A DNA stretch of 60,000 nt, from contig OX485807.1 of the NCBI GenBank assembly GCA_950295325.1, positions 14,351,001 to 14,411,000 on the forward strand, in the 5' to 3' direction. Source of the DNA: Polytrichum commune (Eukaryota > Streptophyta > Polytrichopsida > Polytrichales > Polytrichaceae). The notes under the pieces were generated by a model. The model did no database searches and was not told the origin of the DNA. It was given only the letters and a program-made list of their open reading frames with translations. Every line of letters begins with the position of its first letter. Positions within the stretch are counted from its first letter, which is position 1. The translations under genes and the position numbers were made by a program. Shown here piece after piece: positions 11,361 to 23,569 of the stretch.

Positions 11361-14300
11361 TGATTACGAGAACGTTTATCATGTGAACATCAACACCCCC
11401 AATGGTTTTGGGTGACATATATATATATAGTGGGGGGGGGGGGGGGAGGAACTTGTAGTAAACGAGCATGTGTGTCTATGGGTTTTCTTCTTCTAAGGAG
11501 AACAAATTTTTCTAGTTCATACGTTGGTCTAAGGTGCTGCTACCTTATATCACATAGAAGGAGGCCAAGGATTGCCGAGCTCCATAACATATTAAGCAAC
11601 TAGATGATGGTCTTTTTCAAACAAAGAGGTTGTAATTTAAAACTTTGACTTTATAATTGCATGCCAAAAACTTCACAAATTTATAACCTAAGTGCTCCCC
11701 ATAAATGGAAAATCCTGAAATTTAAGGAGAATTATGCTCACCCAAAATTTGGTCACATGGAACTCAACCAAAGAGCTTAGTAATGCTATGTCTAGAGGAT
11801 GAGATTTTCATGCCTAATTTACTAATTATTTATCCCTAATCAATTGGTTGTCATGATATTTGTCAACTTTTGGTGCAAGATCCATGGGAAACGTGTGGAA
11901 TATGACTAATTTGGATGACATGTTTTAACCCAACTTGAGAACAACTTGAGCGCACCTTGATTCACTTATCAACTTTAACTAATCAATTTGCCCAACCCTT
12001 GGATGTTTTACTAGATTATGATATAGTCACTTGTGAATTCAACGAAGTATGTCATTGTTCTACATTGAAAATAGATTTCTACACATGTATTTCTTTGAAC
12101 GTTATGAACGAGTTCAATTGAGACCAATGAAATGGATTTGTGGACTTTAAAAACCAATTATGACTAACGTTTATTCCAAGTCACATGTTTCTATTCAATT
12201 GGCATAACAACCAACTTTTCATACACAATCTAAAAAGTATAGACAAGGGTGGGTCGACATTAGGATTTGGGTCCGAGAAACTTAAATTCAATATGCCCCT
12301 TAACAACCTTACTCTCAAACTCAAGTTTGGACCCAAATGTGAAGATTGGTTTAATCAAACTAGGAGGAGCATTTTATTGAGTGCGGATCATGTCACACTA
12401 GCAATTCATTTTCTCACACCTTGGACCCTGATCCTAGTGTGAACTCCTTGACCAAAATTTTGCTTTCAACTAATAGGACCACTTGAATTTATTATAGTCT
12501 CTTTGGTCTTGGACCATAGTCACGTAAACTTGCCGTAAGTTTGGTCAATGAAATGTAGTTGAAATTAAAGTCCAGGAAACCAAAAAGCTCGTAGGACAAA
12601 AAGTACATCAAGATGATGACAAAAGGCTCACAATACAGCAAGGGTGAGACAACTACTGAAAGTTTTGCAAAATACAATGGTTGAATATGTTCGTACCATA
12701 TATATTAGGGCTAAGGAAGGCTATAGATCTACCACTTAGTAGGTCCACGTGGTTGCACAACTCAAGGATCGTGACATGAGACCCATGACAACAATAAGAG
12801 ACTTAGAAATTATGTTTGTGATGGTGATATTCATGTCAAGCCTTGGATCCATAGAAATCACTAGAGTTTGGCCAACGATGTTATGGTTATATTGAGCATT
12901 TAACTCTTATTTAAGTAAACATGGGCATAATTTCAAAATTTGGACTTTATGGTTCCTTTAACTCTTTGAGCGGATTTGTCAATACACTTTTGATACACCT
13001 AATTGTCATGGGAAATATGTGAATGCTTAGTAATTACTTGAATGCCATCTTATTAAAATATGATGAGAGAAATCAAATATTTATTTTTTGACATTAAATT
13101 ATATAAAAAATGTTGATACTGAAAATACAATCCAAACAATTGCTATAATAGTATCATGATCAACTTTGCATATCTAATTGGAGGATCTTACCATACTATC
13201 ATATTGTAGGATCCTATGATAGAATTCAACACGTTATAATCTTGGACTTGGACTTAGTCCAATTTTACTTAAATTTTGATTATATTGAGTACCTCTTAAG
13301 TTTAACCCCTAAATGAACAAGGAACAAAAAAATAACCAATTTTTCAATATATATATAATAAATCCTCATTTTGGCTTCCCGGACTCTAAAATCAATTTCA
13401 TTTTATTTCATTTCATTCATTGGTCACGACTCTACTATATGATCACATGTGAAAATTTTCATTCTCAACCCTCTAAGTTAAGTGTTGAAGTAGAACAAAT
13501 AGGCACACTAAATAACCCTATTAGTGGGAGTGAAAATTTATTGTGGAAAAAGTTAGCGTGGCCAAACTAATTTTTTTCTAGTCAAGGTGGAATTAACGTA
13601 GGTCCAACACCCCATGTCTTCGCCTAATACTTCATGAAAATTTCAACCTACACATAAAATATTATTTACAGGACAAATGTAGCACAAAAAATTGATCAAC
13701 CACATTCATTTTCTAGAAAATAAATTATTGTGGCCCATGCTAATTTTCCATTAATAATTTATTTTGGGCTAAAAATTAATGTGCCCCACATTAATTTTCA
13801 TTATGAGAATTAGTGTGGGCTCTAGGAAATTACTATGGCTCACAACAATAGGACCAATTGTATAGTGTAGTGTACAACATACAATGCAAAATAGGTTGCA
13901 TGTGTTTTGTGAGTTTGTGAGTTTGTTTTGTTTTTTTTCCCCCCTCGTATTTCCTTTTTGTTGGTGGCAATTAAAGTTCTTCATTACCTCTATTGATTGC
14001 CTCATAACATTATTCAAATGCATAACAATGTTACGTGGGACTGACAATATTCCACAAAATATTCCTTGATATTTTCCACATTTAGTTTGAATGTGGGATC
14101 TGCATAATGTTATGCTTGTAGAATCTATCATCGAGCTTTTTATATGGCCTTTGAAGTCCTCAAACATAGAACATTATCTTATCTGTTACAATGTTTTTTG
14201 TATAACAGTGTACAAACTGTGGAATTGGAAGTGCCTGCAAGAAGGCCACATACCTTAGTAATAATGTTTGTGTCTGGATGTCAAAGTGTTTTGTACCATG

Positions 14301-14639
14301 AGCAAGTTGGTGAAGATTTGAGCTGACTCTCTCTCACCTTCACATTTTATTCATCCTTCGATTCGATCTTCAGGAATCGGTTTCACTAAAACATGCTTCC
14401 CAGATCGCCCTGTTTTGCCATTTTACTTTCATCGTAGCCTGAGATCAACTGCTACTTCATTAACGACTGCAACATTGCCTTTTAAGAGTGGGTTTTCAAC
14501 TGGCACAGACACCCATTTCTAAGTTCCATTCAATCAACATGGTGACACCAGTGTGAGAATTGAACTTCTTGATGCACCCCACCAGATGTCAAGAAAGCTA
14601 AACAATAATATTTGATAGAGTGCAATATTCCGAAGAGTG
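11361..14639. other. 3.3 kb AT-rich stretch, no gene supported
   Basis: Contains an uninterrupted G run at about 11431-11446 next to TATATATATA, and a small perfect-arm hairpin at 13772-13798 (AAAATTAATGTG / CACATTAATTTT). Several ORFs of 60-132 codons occur on both strands but are AT-driven and lack recognisable motifs. Confidence 0.5.
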
Positions 14640-14826
14640 TCCAAAGAGATTTTTGGGCATAATCGGTCGAGATACTACTGTTGCCAAGTCCAACCGGTTA
14701 CATGTCGACATCTTTTGGTATCAAGTTGAGGTATATTCTAGAGATTCCTGTAAAATGATCGGTAATTTTCATGAAATCTTTGAACCTGAACCGGTGGATT
14801 CTCAAAGTCAATCGGTTCATGTGTAA
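14640..14826 (+). repeat. Dispersed repeat family B copy
   Basis: Reverse complement of the copies near 1640-1800 and 19.97-20.15 kb: shared phrases include GGGCATAATCGGT, CCAAGTCCAACCGGTTACAT and ATGATCGGTAATTTTCATGA. A 68-codon frame through it is not conserved in the other copies. Confidence 0.6.
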
Positions 14827-15163
14827 CTAGCGGTCAGTTTTTCCCGTTCATTGATAAGGAACATGCTCAGCAGGGTCGTGGCTGAAATAGGAGCATTGAA
14901 GTAATTGTTGCGTCTACCTTATAAATCGTGTGTCAGGTCTACAGGCATTGAATACTGATCTGAAATAAATTTAGGTCTAGAGTGCTGTTTATTGCTCAAC
15001 TGATTCTTCCTGCATTTGTTTCTCTCGATGAGTCTTTCGTGGAACGATATAAACATGGGCTCCTGCATTAGATCTGATGCCACACACTACGACTTGAAGG
15101 ATCACTGGTTTTTTGACTCTACCAGGTAGATTTTTGATTTCTAGATTTATTACACACTAGATA

Positions 15164-15488
15164 ACTACACTAAATAGGATATTTAGTGTTTGATATGCTA
15201 TATACGAATGCATACACTGAATATCAATAACTCTATGAAAGTAAGTAACATTAAATGTAAATTCAAACACTAAATATCAAGTATGGTAATATGTGGAAGT
15301 TACATGTTTGAATTTAGTGTTAGTAATGATACGAAAAATATGATATAATAAGGGAGGTGGCAGTAGGGAAGGTAGCGGCATATTTAAGTCAAAACTAGTT
15401 GTCAAATAATTGAAGATTAGTGTTGAGTAGGGTAGAGTGGTAACAACATTAAATGCAATCAAACACTTAATATCCTATTTAGTGTAGT
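15164..15488. mobile_element. MITE with ACTACACTAAATAGGATAT inverted ends
   Basis: The left end ACTACACTAAATAGGATAT followed by TTAGTGTTTGAT is mirrored at the right by ATCAAACACTTA then ATATCCTATTTAGTGTAGT, giving about 28-bp near-perfect TIRs. Length 325 bp. No clear target duplication. A partial copy of its right end is at about 21.99-22.11 kb. Confidence 0.75.
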
Positions 15489-16850
15489 GGGAGGAGAGTG
15501 GACGACAAGTTGTGGAAACAACTAGTCATTCACCTGCTTGAGTTGGTTATCGGACATAACTGATGTGAACAAAATTTGAAATTTTTGGTAGATATTGCCT
15601 CTCCATGGATGACAAATTGCGTTGTGTTCAATTAAAACTTTCTACTCTTGGATGAGTGATCGGTTGTTGTATAATATTTATTCACCTACAATCTACCTCG
15701 TAGTGACACCTCATGAGTAAATCTAGTAGAATACTTGGCTCAGGGTACCTGAAATCTACCTTGTGGTGACAAAGAACCAGTTATCCTTGTAGTGAAATTC
15801 ATGTCTCCTACAGTGTGTTCGAACTTCAGGTTCCAAATGTTTTGAGATTGCAGACAGAGATGTTATGTAGGACGTTGAACAACCCAGCTTTACTCCACTT
15901 TAATGATGAACTCTACTGTAGCCAAGCGTCTTTATTAAGCCCAGATGAGACTTGATCCAAGCACATAAACTCTGTGTATGGAGTGAAGATGCATAATTTT
16001 GACAAGGCTGCAGGATGATGATGATGATGATGATGATGAGCCTCCTATGAAACCAGGATGACAATTAGATTGTTTAGATTCATAGTTATACCGTGGTATT
16101 TACCGTCTCCAAATGCAAGTGGCCAGCGTTTAATGGTGAGTGATTGTCAATACTTTTGGTACTAACTGAATATTTAGCTACCAAATTATTCAACACTGCT
16201 TTTTATTCAACTCGTGACTGATTCTACTTCTTAGATCTTTGAATTATAAAATGTAGACACCAAAGAGATCAAAATGACAGTGACAGCCCTATCTTTGGCA
16301 GGCGTCGTTAATTCAATGCTCTGTTTTGATGTAATAGCATCAACGTGAAATCAGTGTTAGGAAAGTATGAATTAAGAGGTTTATGATGGCGTTCTTATCA
16401 CATTCATCAGCGTTATATCTGCGCAAACAATGTGTTCGGACTAAATGAGGCAAATTACCAGCACAATCCACATGTTTCAAGCAGTACAACGTTGTCGAAG
16501 TCCTCACAAAATCTCAAGCATCAGGGTGGTGAAAGTTAGTAGTACTTCAGACAACTTCAAGGTTGCGTAGATGGACAGGTCTTAAAAGAGCCCGAGTCTT
16601 AGTGAGATTATCATCATCCAAGATTGAATGTATAATACAAGCAAAGGGGGTGAAGGCTAATCTTATAAGTGGATGAGGAAGAATGAAATAATATGATCTA
16701 AGCACAGGATCGCAGTGCATTGACTATGACAATTTCACAGTTACATCAAATACCAACATTGCAGATCCGGTGTCAGTTTCGTGCAGCTGCAGGTGAACTG
16801 TATTCTGCCGCAAATTGCGTAAGAACTTGAAAGTTGTGGGCCAACATAAA
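15489..16850. other. No gene seen; GAT microsatellite
   Basis: Unassigned sequence with a (GAT)n run at about 16015-16039. No ORF beyond chance. Confidence 0.5.
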
Positions 16851-16852
16851 GT

Positions 16853-17222
16853 ATGAGTGTATAATTCGATTTGTTTTTCATGTTCTCCAACTTCTGCTGA
16901 GGAGATTTACACAACGAATGTTGCTGTGTTGCATTAACAAAAGTATGATAAAACATCAGCTAAAGGTAAATGAAAATCAGACTTCCCTTGATTTAATCAC
17001 GGGTTATTGAAGTGCATATTTGTTGGACCTTTTAACTGAATACACAGGTCCTCACAATGTTGTTAAAGTGTGGGATAGTTAATAAAAGTTTTTGAAGACG
17101 CAGTCCAATCTCTTTATGAACATGAGTTTTTATGGTGTTTGTTCTTTGATCCCCTTCGAACCACACGTCAATCAAATATAGGCGTCTGATTAAGGAAAAG
17201 TGTAAACCGAATAACAACGGCA
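16853..17222 (+). repeat. Family A element, diverged full-length copy
   Basis: Contains the left-half phrase CATGTTCTCCAACTTCTGC and the right-half phrases CTGAATACACAGGTCCTC, CCAATCTCTTTATGAACATG, TGGTGTTTGTTCTTTGATCC and ATAGGCGTCTGATTAAGG. Ends are diverged. Confidence 0.6.
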
Positions 17223-17224
17223 TA

Positions 17225-18555
17225 CCTTAGAATGATCTTCGACGGGAAGAAAGAGGATTGAGGAGGAGTAGGGGAGGATTTCCAACAAAGGTCAATTTGT
17301 GAACTTCTTGATCCAGTTGTCAGTGGTTTTGTAGTCCGGTGGTACAAATAAAAATATTTCAAACAACTGACTGCATTGATATTCTTTCTGCTGCATATCA
17401 CTTAAGAACATGAGATTTGCAGGAACTGATATTAAAAACTTGACTGGAAGAAAGGCGAGGAGATCAAATGAGGGAGAATTTCCACAGAAGGTCAAGTGGA
17501 ACTAAACTTCGTCTAGTTTATACTCCGTCTTGTAACACAAAGGCGACTAACATTTTTTACTACAATTAATCCTCGCACAAGTTATATGCATGTGATTGTT
17601 CTTGATGAAAGAAAGAAAAGAAAGACGAGACCGATGTTGCCACCAACGTGAACTATGGTGTTACTTCATATTCAAGTTGGTCTAAATCTATGTGTAATCC
17701 CGAAATGGGCATTATGAGGAATTAGAGGATCTTGATGATGAACATACATTAAGTAAGTAATCATGTAGGATTTTGTCAGTAGAAAAATTTCCAAGAACTT
17801 CAGAACATGCCCAGAGGGATACCTCCATTGTAGGGATATATAAAAACATGTAATATTTTCAGGAGGACCATGAAGTGATGCACATAATTTTCCGATATTC
17901 TACATACTTGACGAATATTCTAATTTTCATGCATCATGTGGAGAGAGAGAGGGTTATTACATACGAACGTACAGTCTCTCATCTGTCCAACATTAACTCT
18001 TAACCCCATATATGTTGATGGCTGATCCACCTCAACTGACTTCGACTTGACTGATTCAAGGTCTCTCAAGCGAATTCCGGAGTCAAATCAACTCAAATCA
18101 CTAAACTCCAGACTGCAGAACTGTTTCAGGACTGTCATGTCGGATGATTGAGAGGTGCGCTCGTATACATTAATTCCCCCTCTCTCCTGCATCCTGTGCG
18201 CCTGCAATTACACCTCATGAATTCCAATAAGCACCATTCGATCGTCTTTTGACTTCCATCTCAATCGGTGGAGTACTTTTCCCCCAACATGGACCGACTA
18301 CTCTTGAGTGCTCTTGCTCCACAACTTAATTATGTTGCAGGGGAGTTGGGACCCAGCGTGCCATGAATTGTAACTTACAGAGGCTGCTATGGAGGAATCA
18401 TCACGAAACGCATGTAAGGAAGCTATGTACAAGCTGATCATTCTTCCCGTTTTGTTGCAGTTGTGTACTTGTTTGACAGATATCTATCTATCTATGTCTA
18501 TGTATTCTTCATATCTTGTAGTTATACTGTAGAGGTCGCTCTATTTCATCTTGAC
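17225..18555. other. No gene seen; short direct repeats
   Basis: GGAAGAAAG..GAGGA...GATTTCCAACA-type sequence at about 17,238-17,300 recurs at 17,448-17,510. A second phrase around GATGTTGCCACCAACGTGAA (17,630) recurs near 20,530. A CTAT microsatellite is at about 18,481-18,496. No coding region recognised. Confidence 0.45.
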
Positions 18556-19490
18556 TATGGCCGGAATGTACTTTCCATTTGGGATTCAAGCGCGTCTTAG
18601 CCAATGTCAAGGGTGGTATACATGTGAGTGCATGGCTTTAATAAAATAAACAACATTGAAATGAGGGTATCAAACCTATTTGACTAGTTTCAAATCTGAA
18701 ATACTAGTCGCATATTGGTATTGGGTGGATGTCACAAGGTGAGAGAGTTGTGTATATGTGAGCTATTATGTGGGTCAGTGCATCCTAGTATCATATTAAT
18801 ACTAGGGTGATTTTACCTATGTGTGGAGGTTCTTGGATGGTGCATCGATCCAAATTGTATTAAAAAATAAAAATAAAAAACTCTAACTATCTATCTATCT
18901 ATCCGAGTGGTGTCAAAAAAAGGTGATATTAGTCCATTATTGGTCTCAATCAGTGTAGAAACAACATATGACGGCACTTGAAGAGATTATTATTAGTATT
19001 ATTGTTGTGTTGGAATAGACTTAAGGAAAAAAATTCACTTCTAAAAGGGGCAATCATTCATGCCATTTAGGGACAAAGAGACCTACAGTTTCTTCATAGT
19101 TTGAATCATTGTAGAGGCCATTGAATCCCGTGTACACAAATTACGAAATATACTTTCCATGTGGTATTCAAGTGGTCTTAGTCAATGTAGGAATGACACA
19201 CGGCAGAGCTTGAGGGAAAGAAAAAAGAAAAAAACAATTATTTTGGGTTGGAATAGAGAGGTCTCTACGGTATAAGACATTAAACTTAAAGGGAATGTTC
19301 ACCTTTGAAAAGGGGGGCAATCATCCCCTTGTAGGGACAACATGGCACAAATGCTTTCCTCATATTTTGAAAGTAGGTACTACTTGAGGAGTGTTACAAT
19401 AATTCATCTTAACTCGTGTCGGAATACACTTTCCATGTGGTATTCAAGTGGGTTTCAACGAATATGGACCTACACATTGCATGGCTTTAG

Positions 19491-19524
<34 letters not shown>

Positions 19525-19545
19525 CTTGGTTGGAACAAAGAGCCT
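18556..19545. repeat. Three spaced copies of a ~90-bp repeat; 30-bp poly-T
   Basis: ACTTTCCATTTGGGATTCAAG (about 18,570), ACTTTCCATGTGGTATTCAAG (about 19,155) and again at about 19,430, each followed by GTCTTAG.CAATGT-like or related sequence and CATGGCTTTA. A poly-T run occupies about 19,495-19,524 and could be a reverse-oriented retroposon tail. Confidence 0.55.
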
Positions 19546-19565
19546 TCTCTAGTAGAGTAAGCTTA

Positions 19566-19898
19566 GGGTGAGTTTTTGTGTAGGTCACTCGCCCACTAGA
19601 TTCTAGATAATAGTGGGTTGGAGGTGTTTGCATGTAGTTAAGCACAAGCCGCCATTCAACCATATTTTGGCGATCTACTAAAATCTAGAGGGCTATGGAC
19701 ATGAACCACTAGACTTCCATAAGCTCACTAAAGAATCTTAAACCTACAAGTGATGGCTACCAAAGGATTGTAAGCTGCTGGGAGTAGCTAGTTGGCACAT
19801 ACTAACCCTATCCCACCAAATTCCCTCTACATTTGGACGGGTTTGTCCTTATTCACACTAGAATCTAGTGGACAAGAGGCCTACATGAAAACTCACCC
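19566..19898. mobile_element. Tourist/Harbinger-like MITE with TTA duplication
   Basis: Inverted ends of about 44 bp: left GGGTGAGTTTTTGTGTAGG..., right CCTACATGAAAACTCACCC, with CCACTAGATTCTAG inside both. TTA flanks both sides (19563-19565 and 19899-19901), the PIF/Harbinger target. 333 bp, non-coding. Confidence 0.75.
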
Positions 19899-19969
19899 TT
19901 AGACTTTCAAGGAAAGCTCGCCTTTGAAACAATGATTAGGGAGAACCGACATTTAGTTATAGATGAACC

Positions 19970-20150
19970 GGTTGAGTTTCAAAAATAACCGGCTGAAATT
20001 CAAAACTTCATGAGAATTACCGATCACTTTTAGAGGAATTTATGGAATATACCTCAAATTAATATAGAAAAACCGAAGGATGTCAACATGTAACCGGTTG
20101 GACTTGGAAACACTAGGATGTCAACCGATTATGCCCAAAAATCTCCCCGA
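19970..20150 (-). repeat. Dispersed repeat family B copy
   Basis: Contains GAATTACCGATCACTTTTAG, TATGGAATATACCTCAAATT, ACATGTAACCGGTTGGACTT and ATTATGCCCAAAAATCTCCCC, matching 1640-1800 directly and 14,640-14,826 in reverse. Confidence 0.6.
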
Positions 20151-21383
20151 TTACTGCTCAGAAAGGGGCAATCATATATGGGTATAAGAAGGCTTTTTTG
20201 TATGCTTGTCGGTCATTTGGCATGTGTCACATCTGTCTCTTCTAACTCCTACCCACAAAGAATATTGTATGATGAATATCCTCTTATCCTAGTCATGTGC
20301 TTTGAATGTTCACCCTAGTCGGTCAAATATCACTTTCTCTTTTGCGCCAAGTAATATACTATACGTTACCATGGCCATGAAATGGTAAAAAAGAGCACCC
20401 ACATGAGCTTATTGTGGTGTAAGTTGCCTAGTGAAAGAGCCGTATGCATGCTATCCATGTGACAAAAGCTAAAGGTCACGAATTCATGGCGGCCAAGAAA
20501 TGAAGTGAAAAGGAAAGTGACTTCAGATGATGTTGCCATTGACGTGAATTATAGTGTTGCTTCATCTTCAAGTTGGTTTTAGATGTGGTGTTCTCAAGGA
20601 GGCTTTTCTTTGCTCACAATTGTGATTCTTTCCGTCCCACATGAAAGAGATCAGACGATTTTCATCTCAAGGACTTTTGCATTTATGAATGTAAATCATA
20701 CTCAAATTAACCATTGACACTGCCTAAACAAAATATTTATCGTTGCTTACCGTATTTCATATCATCGACTTTCTTTCGAAACTGGCGGGCAGTCGACTAT
20801 CTTGATTCCTAGAGGTGATATTTTTTAATCTTTGTTTTTGTGATGTAGTTGAAGTTGAGGCACATTTTGTGTTGGGGTGTCCCTCTAGAACTCCAGTAGA
20901 GATAAGTTCCCTTCCTTATTTCATAATGTAGCACTAGGCAATCTCGGGTCTTTCTTCCAAGTGAACTATCAAGTTGATACCTATTAGCCCCTATCTTACG
21001 GAGGCCACTACACTTTGATAATATAGGGAGTTAGCCTTTTGACACCATCTCAATCTATTTTGAGTCCTATAAACCTTAAATCAATTTCCCGCATTTTTAA
21101 AGCAATTGAATTTCAATTTAGTCTATATTAAATTTCAAAACAAATATAATGAGTATTACATGAAAGTTGAAGACTCATCCCTCCTTTCAAAGGTGAACAC
21201 CTTGAAAGGGCATCGACAAACCAATCCACACTGAATCTCCCCCAAGGGCAAAGCCTCTATGATTGATTGAAACTATCATGTTCACCCAAGTACTTGGGCC
21301 TCTATGATGGGGTGGACCATAGTGGTAGAGTGCAATGGTATTCAAGTGCTAGGAAGGTCAAACATGTGAGCACTATCCCAACC
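20151..21383. other. No gene seen
   Basis: AT-rich sequence; one 72-codon frame running into the next element is not recognisable. Nothing else supported. Confidence 0.5.
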
Positions 21384-21843
21384 TTAGGGGCGGTTTACAC
21401 TATGGACCATGAAGTTGGACCAGGGCTCTGCAAGGCAGCTGATTGGTTCTTGAAGTTGTCCCGGGACAACTTCGGTTTACACTAAGGAAAAAATGGCAGA
21501 GGGACCACGGAGGTTGAGGTCCCCAAAATATAAAATTTAAGGCCTAATAAATGCACTGACATGGTCCAACGGGTTTTTCGTTGAGAGAGGCAAGAGAGGT
21601 GGTCTGGTAGGAAAAGGCAAGGGCCCATGTCAGAGAAATGCCATTTCACGAATGTTTTAATGAATCTACCTTTTATGTGCCTTAATTATATTATAGCCCA
21701 TGAGACACACCAGCACTACCTTGCCCTACCCTTTAAACCCGCTTACACGTGTTTCATCAAACAACATGGGACATCTAGAACTCAAGAATTCAAGTGAAGA
21801 TTTGTTTTTTTGGTCTACCAGCTGCAATGTTTGGAATTTGGAG

Positions 21844-21902
21844 GCGTGTAATATACCATTGGAAAGGTCTTGAAAATACCTTTCCAACGGTATATTACAC
21901 GC
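21844..21902. repeat. Hairpin, about 25-bp arms
   Basis: GCGTGTAATATACC...GGAAAGGT is mirrored by ACCTTTCC...GGTATATTACACGC across a loop of about 9 bases, with one mismatch. Stable enough to act as a small-RNA precursor if transcribed. Confidence 0.8.
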
Positions 21903-22536
21903 TCCAAAATGTTTAAAACATACAGTTGAAAAAGAAATAAGAAAATACATAGTCGTTGAGTGACTGTAGATCAGGGTGGTCAAAAGAAGCGCAATGGGAA
22001 ATCTTCTAACATTAATTATCAAAGAATTGAAATTTAGTGTTGAGGAAGGTTGGGTGGTAACAACATCAAATATAATCAAACACTAAATATCCTATTTAGT
22101 GTAGTGAAACACAAGGTACATGTCACATGTAAATTACATTGAACATGTACAATTGCATCGCTCATTTTTTTTTTGTAAAAATTGTTGTGAGAAGATTTGC
22201 AAGCCACATCTTCGACACATTTAACAAAAAGTGAAGACAGTTGAAGCCCAAGAGATGACAAGAGAATGATCAAACTTTAAGGTGAAAAGAAGAAAAAACT
22301 AATTGACAAGATAAGTGAAGGCATGTGTAGGCAAGTGAAGGCAAATTGAAGTCAACAAAATGCTCAAACTTCATTTTCCCCCAAAACTGCCCTTTTTGGG
22401 CTTATATTAAAAAAATCAGCACATCCACTTCTTGCCGCATGGTCATTCTTCATGGTCCACATTCGGTTTACACCTAGTGAAGGGCCCATGAACCATGAAA
22501 ACTAATATTTTAGTAACTCGGACCATGGAAGTCGTC

Positions 22537-22588
22537 CCATGAAGTCGTCCCACGCAAAATAGACCTCTTACGTGGGACGACTTCATGG
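22537..22588. repeat. Perfect 18-bp-arm hairpin inside TIR region
   Basis: CCATGAAGTCGTCCCACG and its exact reverse complement CGTGGGACGACTTCATGG are separated by 16 bases. It duplicates the subterminal part of the Harbinger-like TIR, giving this end a second fold. Confidence 0.85.
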
Positions 22589-22611
22589 TCCATAGTGTAA
22601 ACCGCCCCTTA

Positions 22612-23565
22612 ACTCCTAAAGGACCGGCATGAAATCGCACAATGTCAAGGAAAAATATTGTTTTGTGTATGGGACGGTATGTGGGGTGTGGCAAACATTT
22701 TATTGGTTTCCAACCTTATGGATTGGATGTTGCCTTCCTCAAGTACCCTAGTTTAATAATAATAATAATAATAATAAACCACCCCTATGTGTGCAATTAG
22801 TCATTTGAGATTGATATGTGTCTTTGTGGTCCGTTGGGATTGGACGGCTGCCTGAACTTTAAGAAACCACTTTGACATGGTCGTTGTTTCACCTTGATTA
22901 TTTGTTGGCTGACATCTCTACATCATATCCATTATTGTGGAGTTCATGACACGTCACAAATGAAAAAAACCTTGATTTGGTTGTATTTTGTATGGTCTAG
23001 GGGCCTTGTTGTATGTGCGACTAGGAAGCGCCCCAATTATAGCGTTTGTGGACATAAAACACACGATTGTGAAATTTTAAGATTCTAGATGGTAGATATT
23101 TGCAAATGGTTGAAAATGACAAATATGGCCTCCCAATGCTTTAGGGGTTAAGGCAACTAAACATTAGAATTCCCATGGAATCTATCGTACAATTTTGAAT
23201 TCAAGCCAACATTTTTGTGGCAGAAGCTCCTCATAGCACACATGCTTGTTTAACAAACTTGACCCTAGAATGAGCATCACAAATCCCAATTTATTTTGAT
23301 GAGATTTAGTGGGGATAAATCGCTTATAATTTGTTTCGGGGACATATTTTTATTGGACCCATTAACACGGAGGTCAAGTGGTCAGGACTTCTGGCCATTT
23401 CTAGTTCTGAAAAAAAATTTAGAATTATTTCCACCTATTTTCCCTTCCAAAAGCTGATTGGGTTCCACTTTATAGGCCTTTATCCAATCAAAATTGTGAG
23501 GCCAAACCTACCATCCTTAAGCGTCCTAGTCCGGATAATAGGTTTGGAGATCACATGTGTAACAT
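22612..23565. other. No gene seen; ATA microsatellite
   Basis: (AAT)n run at about 22,754-22,778, otherwise unassigned AT-rich sequence with chance ORFs only. Confidence 0.5.
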
Positions 23566-23569
23566 AACA

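Larger units (their letters stand above)
21387..22608. mobile_element. Harbinger-like element with TTA duplication and nested MITE
   Basis: TIR GGGGCGGTTTACACTATGG and following ACCATGAAGT are mirrored exactly at 22,580-22,608. TTA flanks both ends (21384-21386, 22609-22611). At 1222 bp it is longer than the 582-bp relative at 59,258-59,839. The interior holds the right end of the ACTACACTAAATAGG MITE (about 21,985-22,107), a 25-bp-arm hairpin at 21,844-21,902 and a perfect 18-bp-arm hairpin at 22,537-22,588. A 117-codon minus frame (21,726-22,079) overlaps these repeats and is not credible as a gene. Confidence 0.8.

Noticed and set aside
13769-14167. 132-codon minus-strand ORF
   Set aside because: AT-driven composition, no motif, overlaps short palindromic repeats; probably chance.
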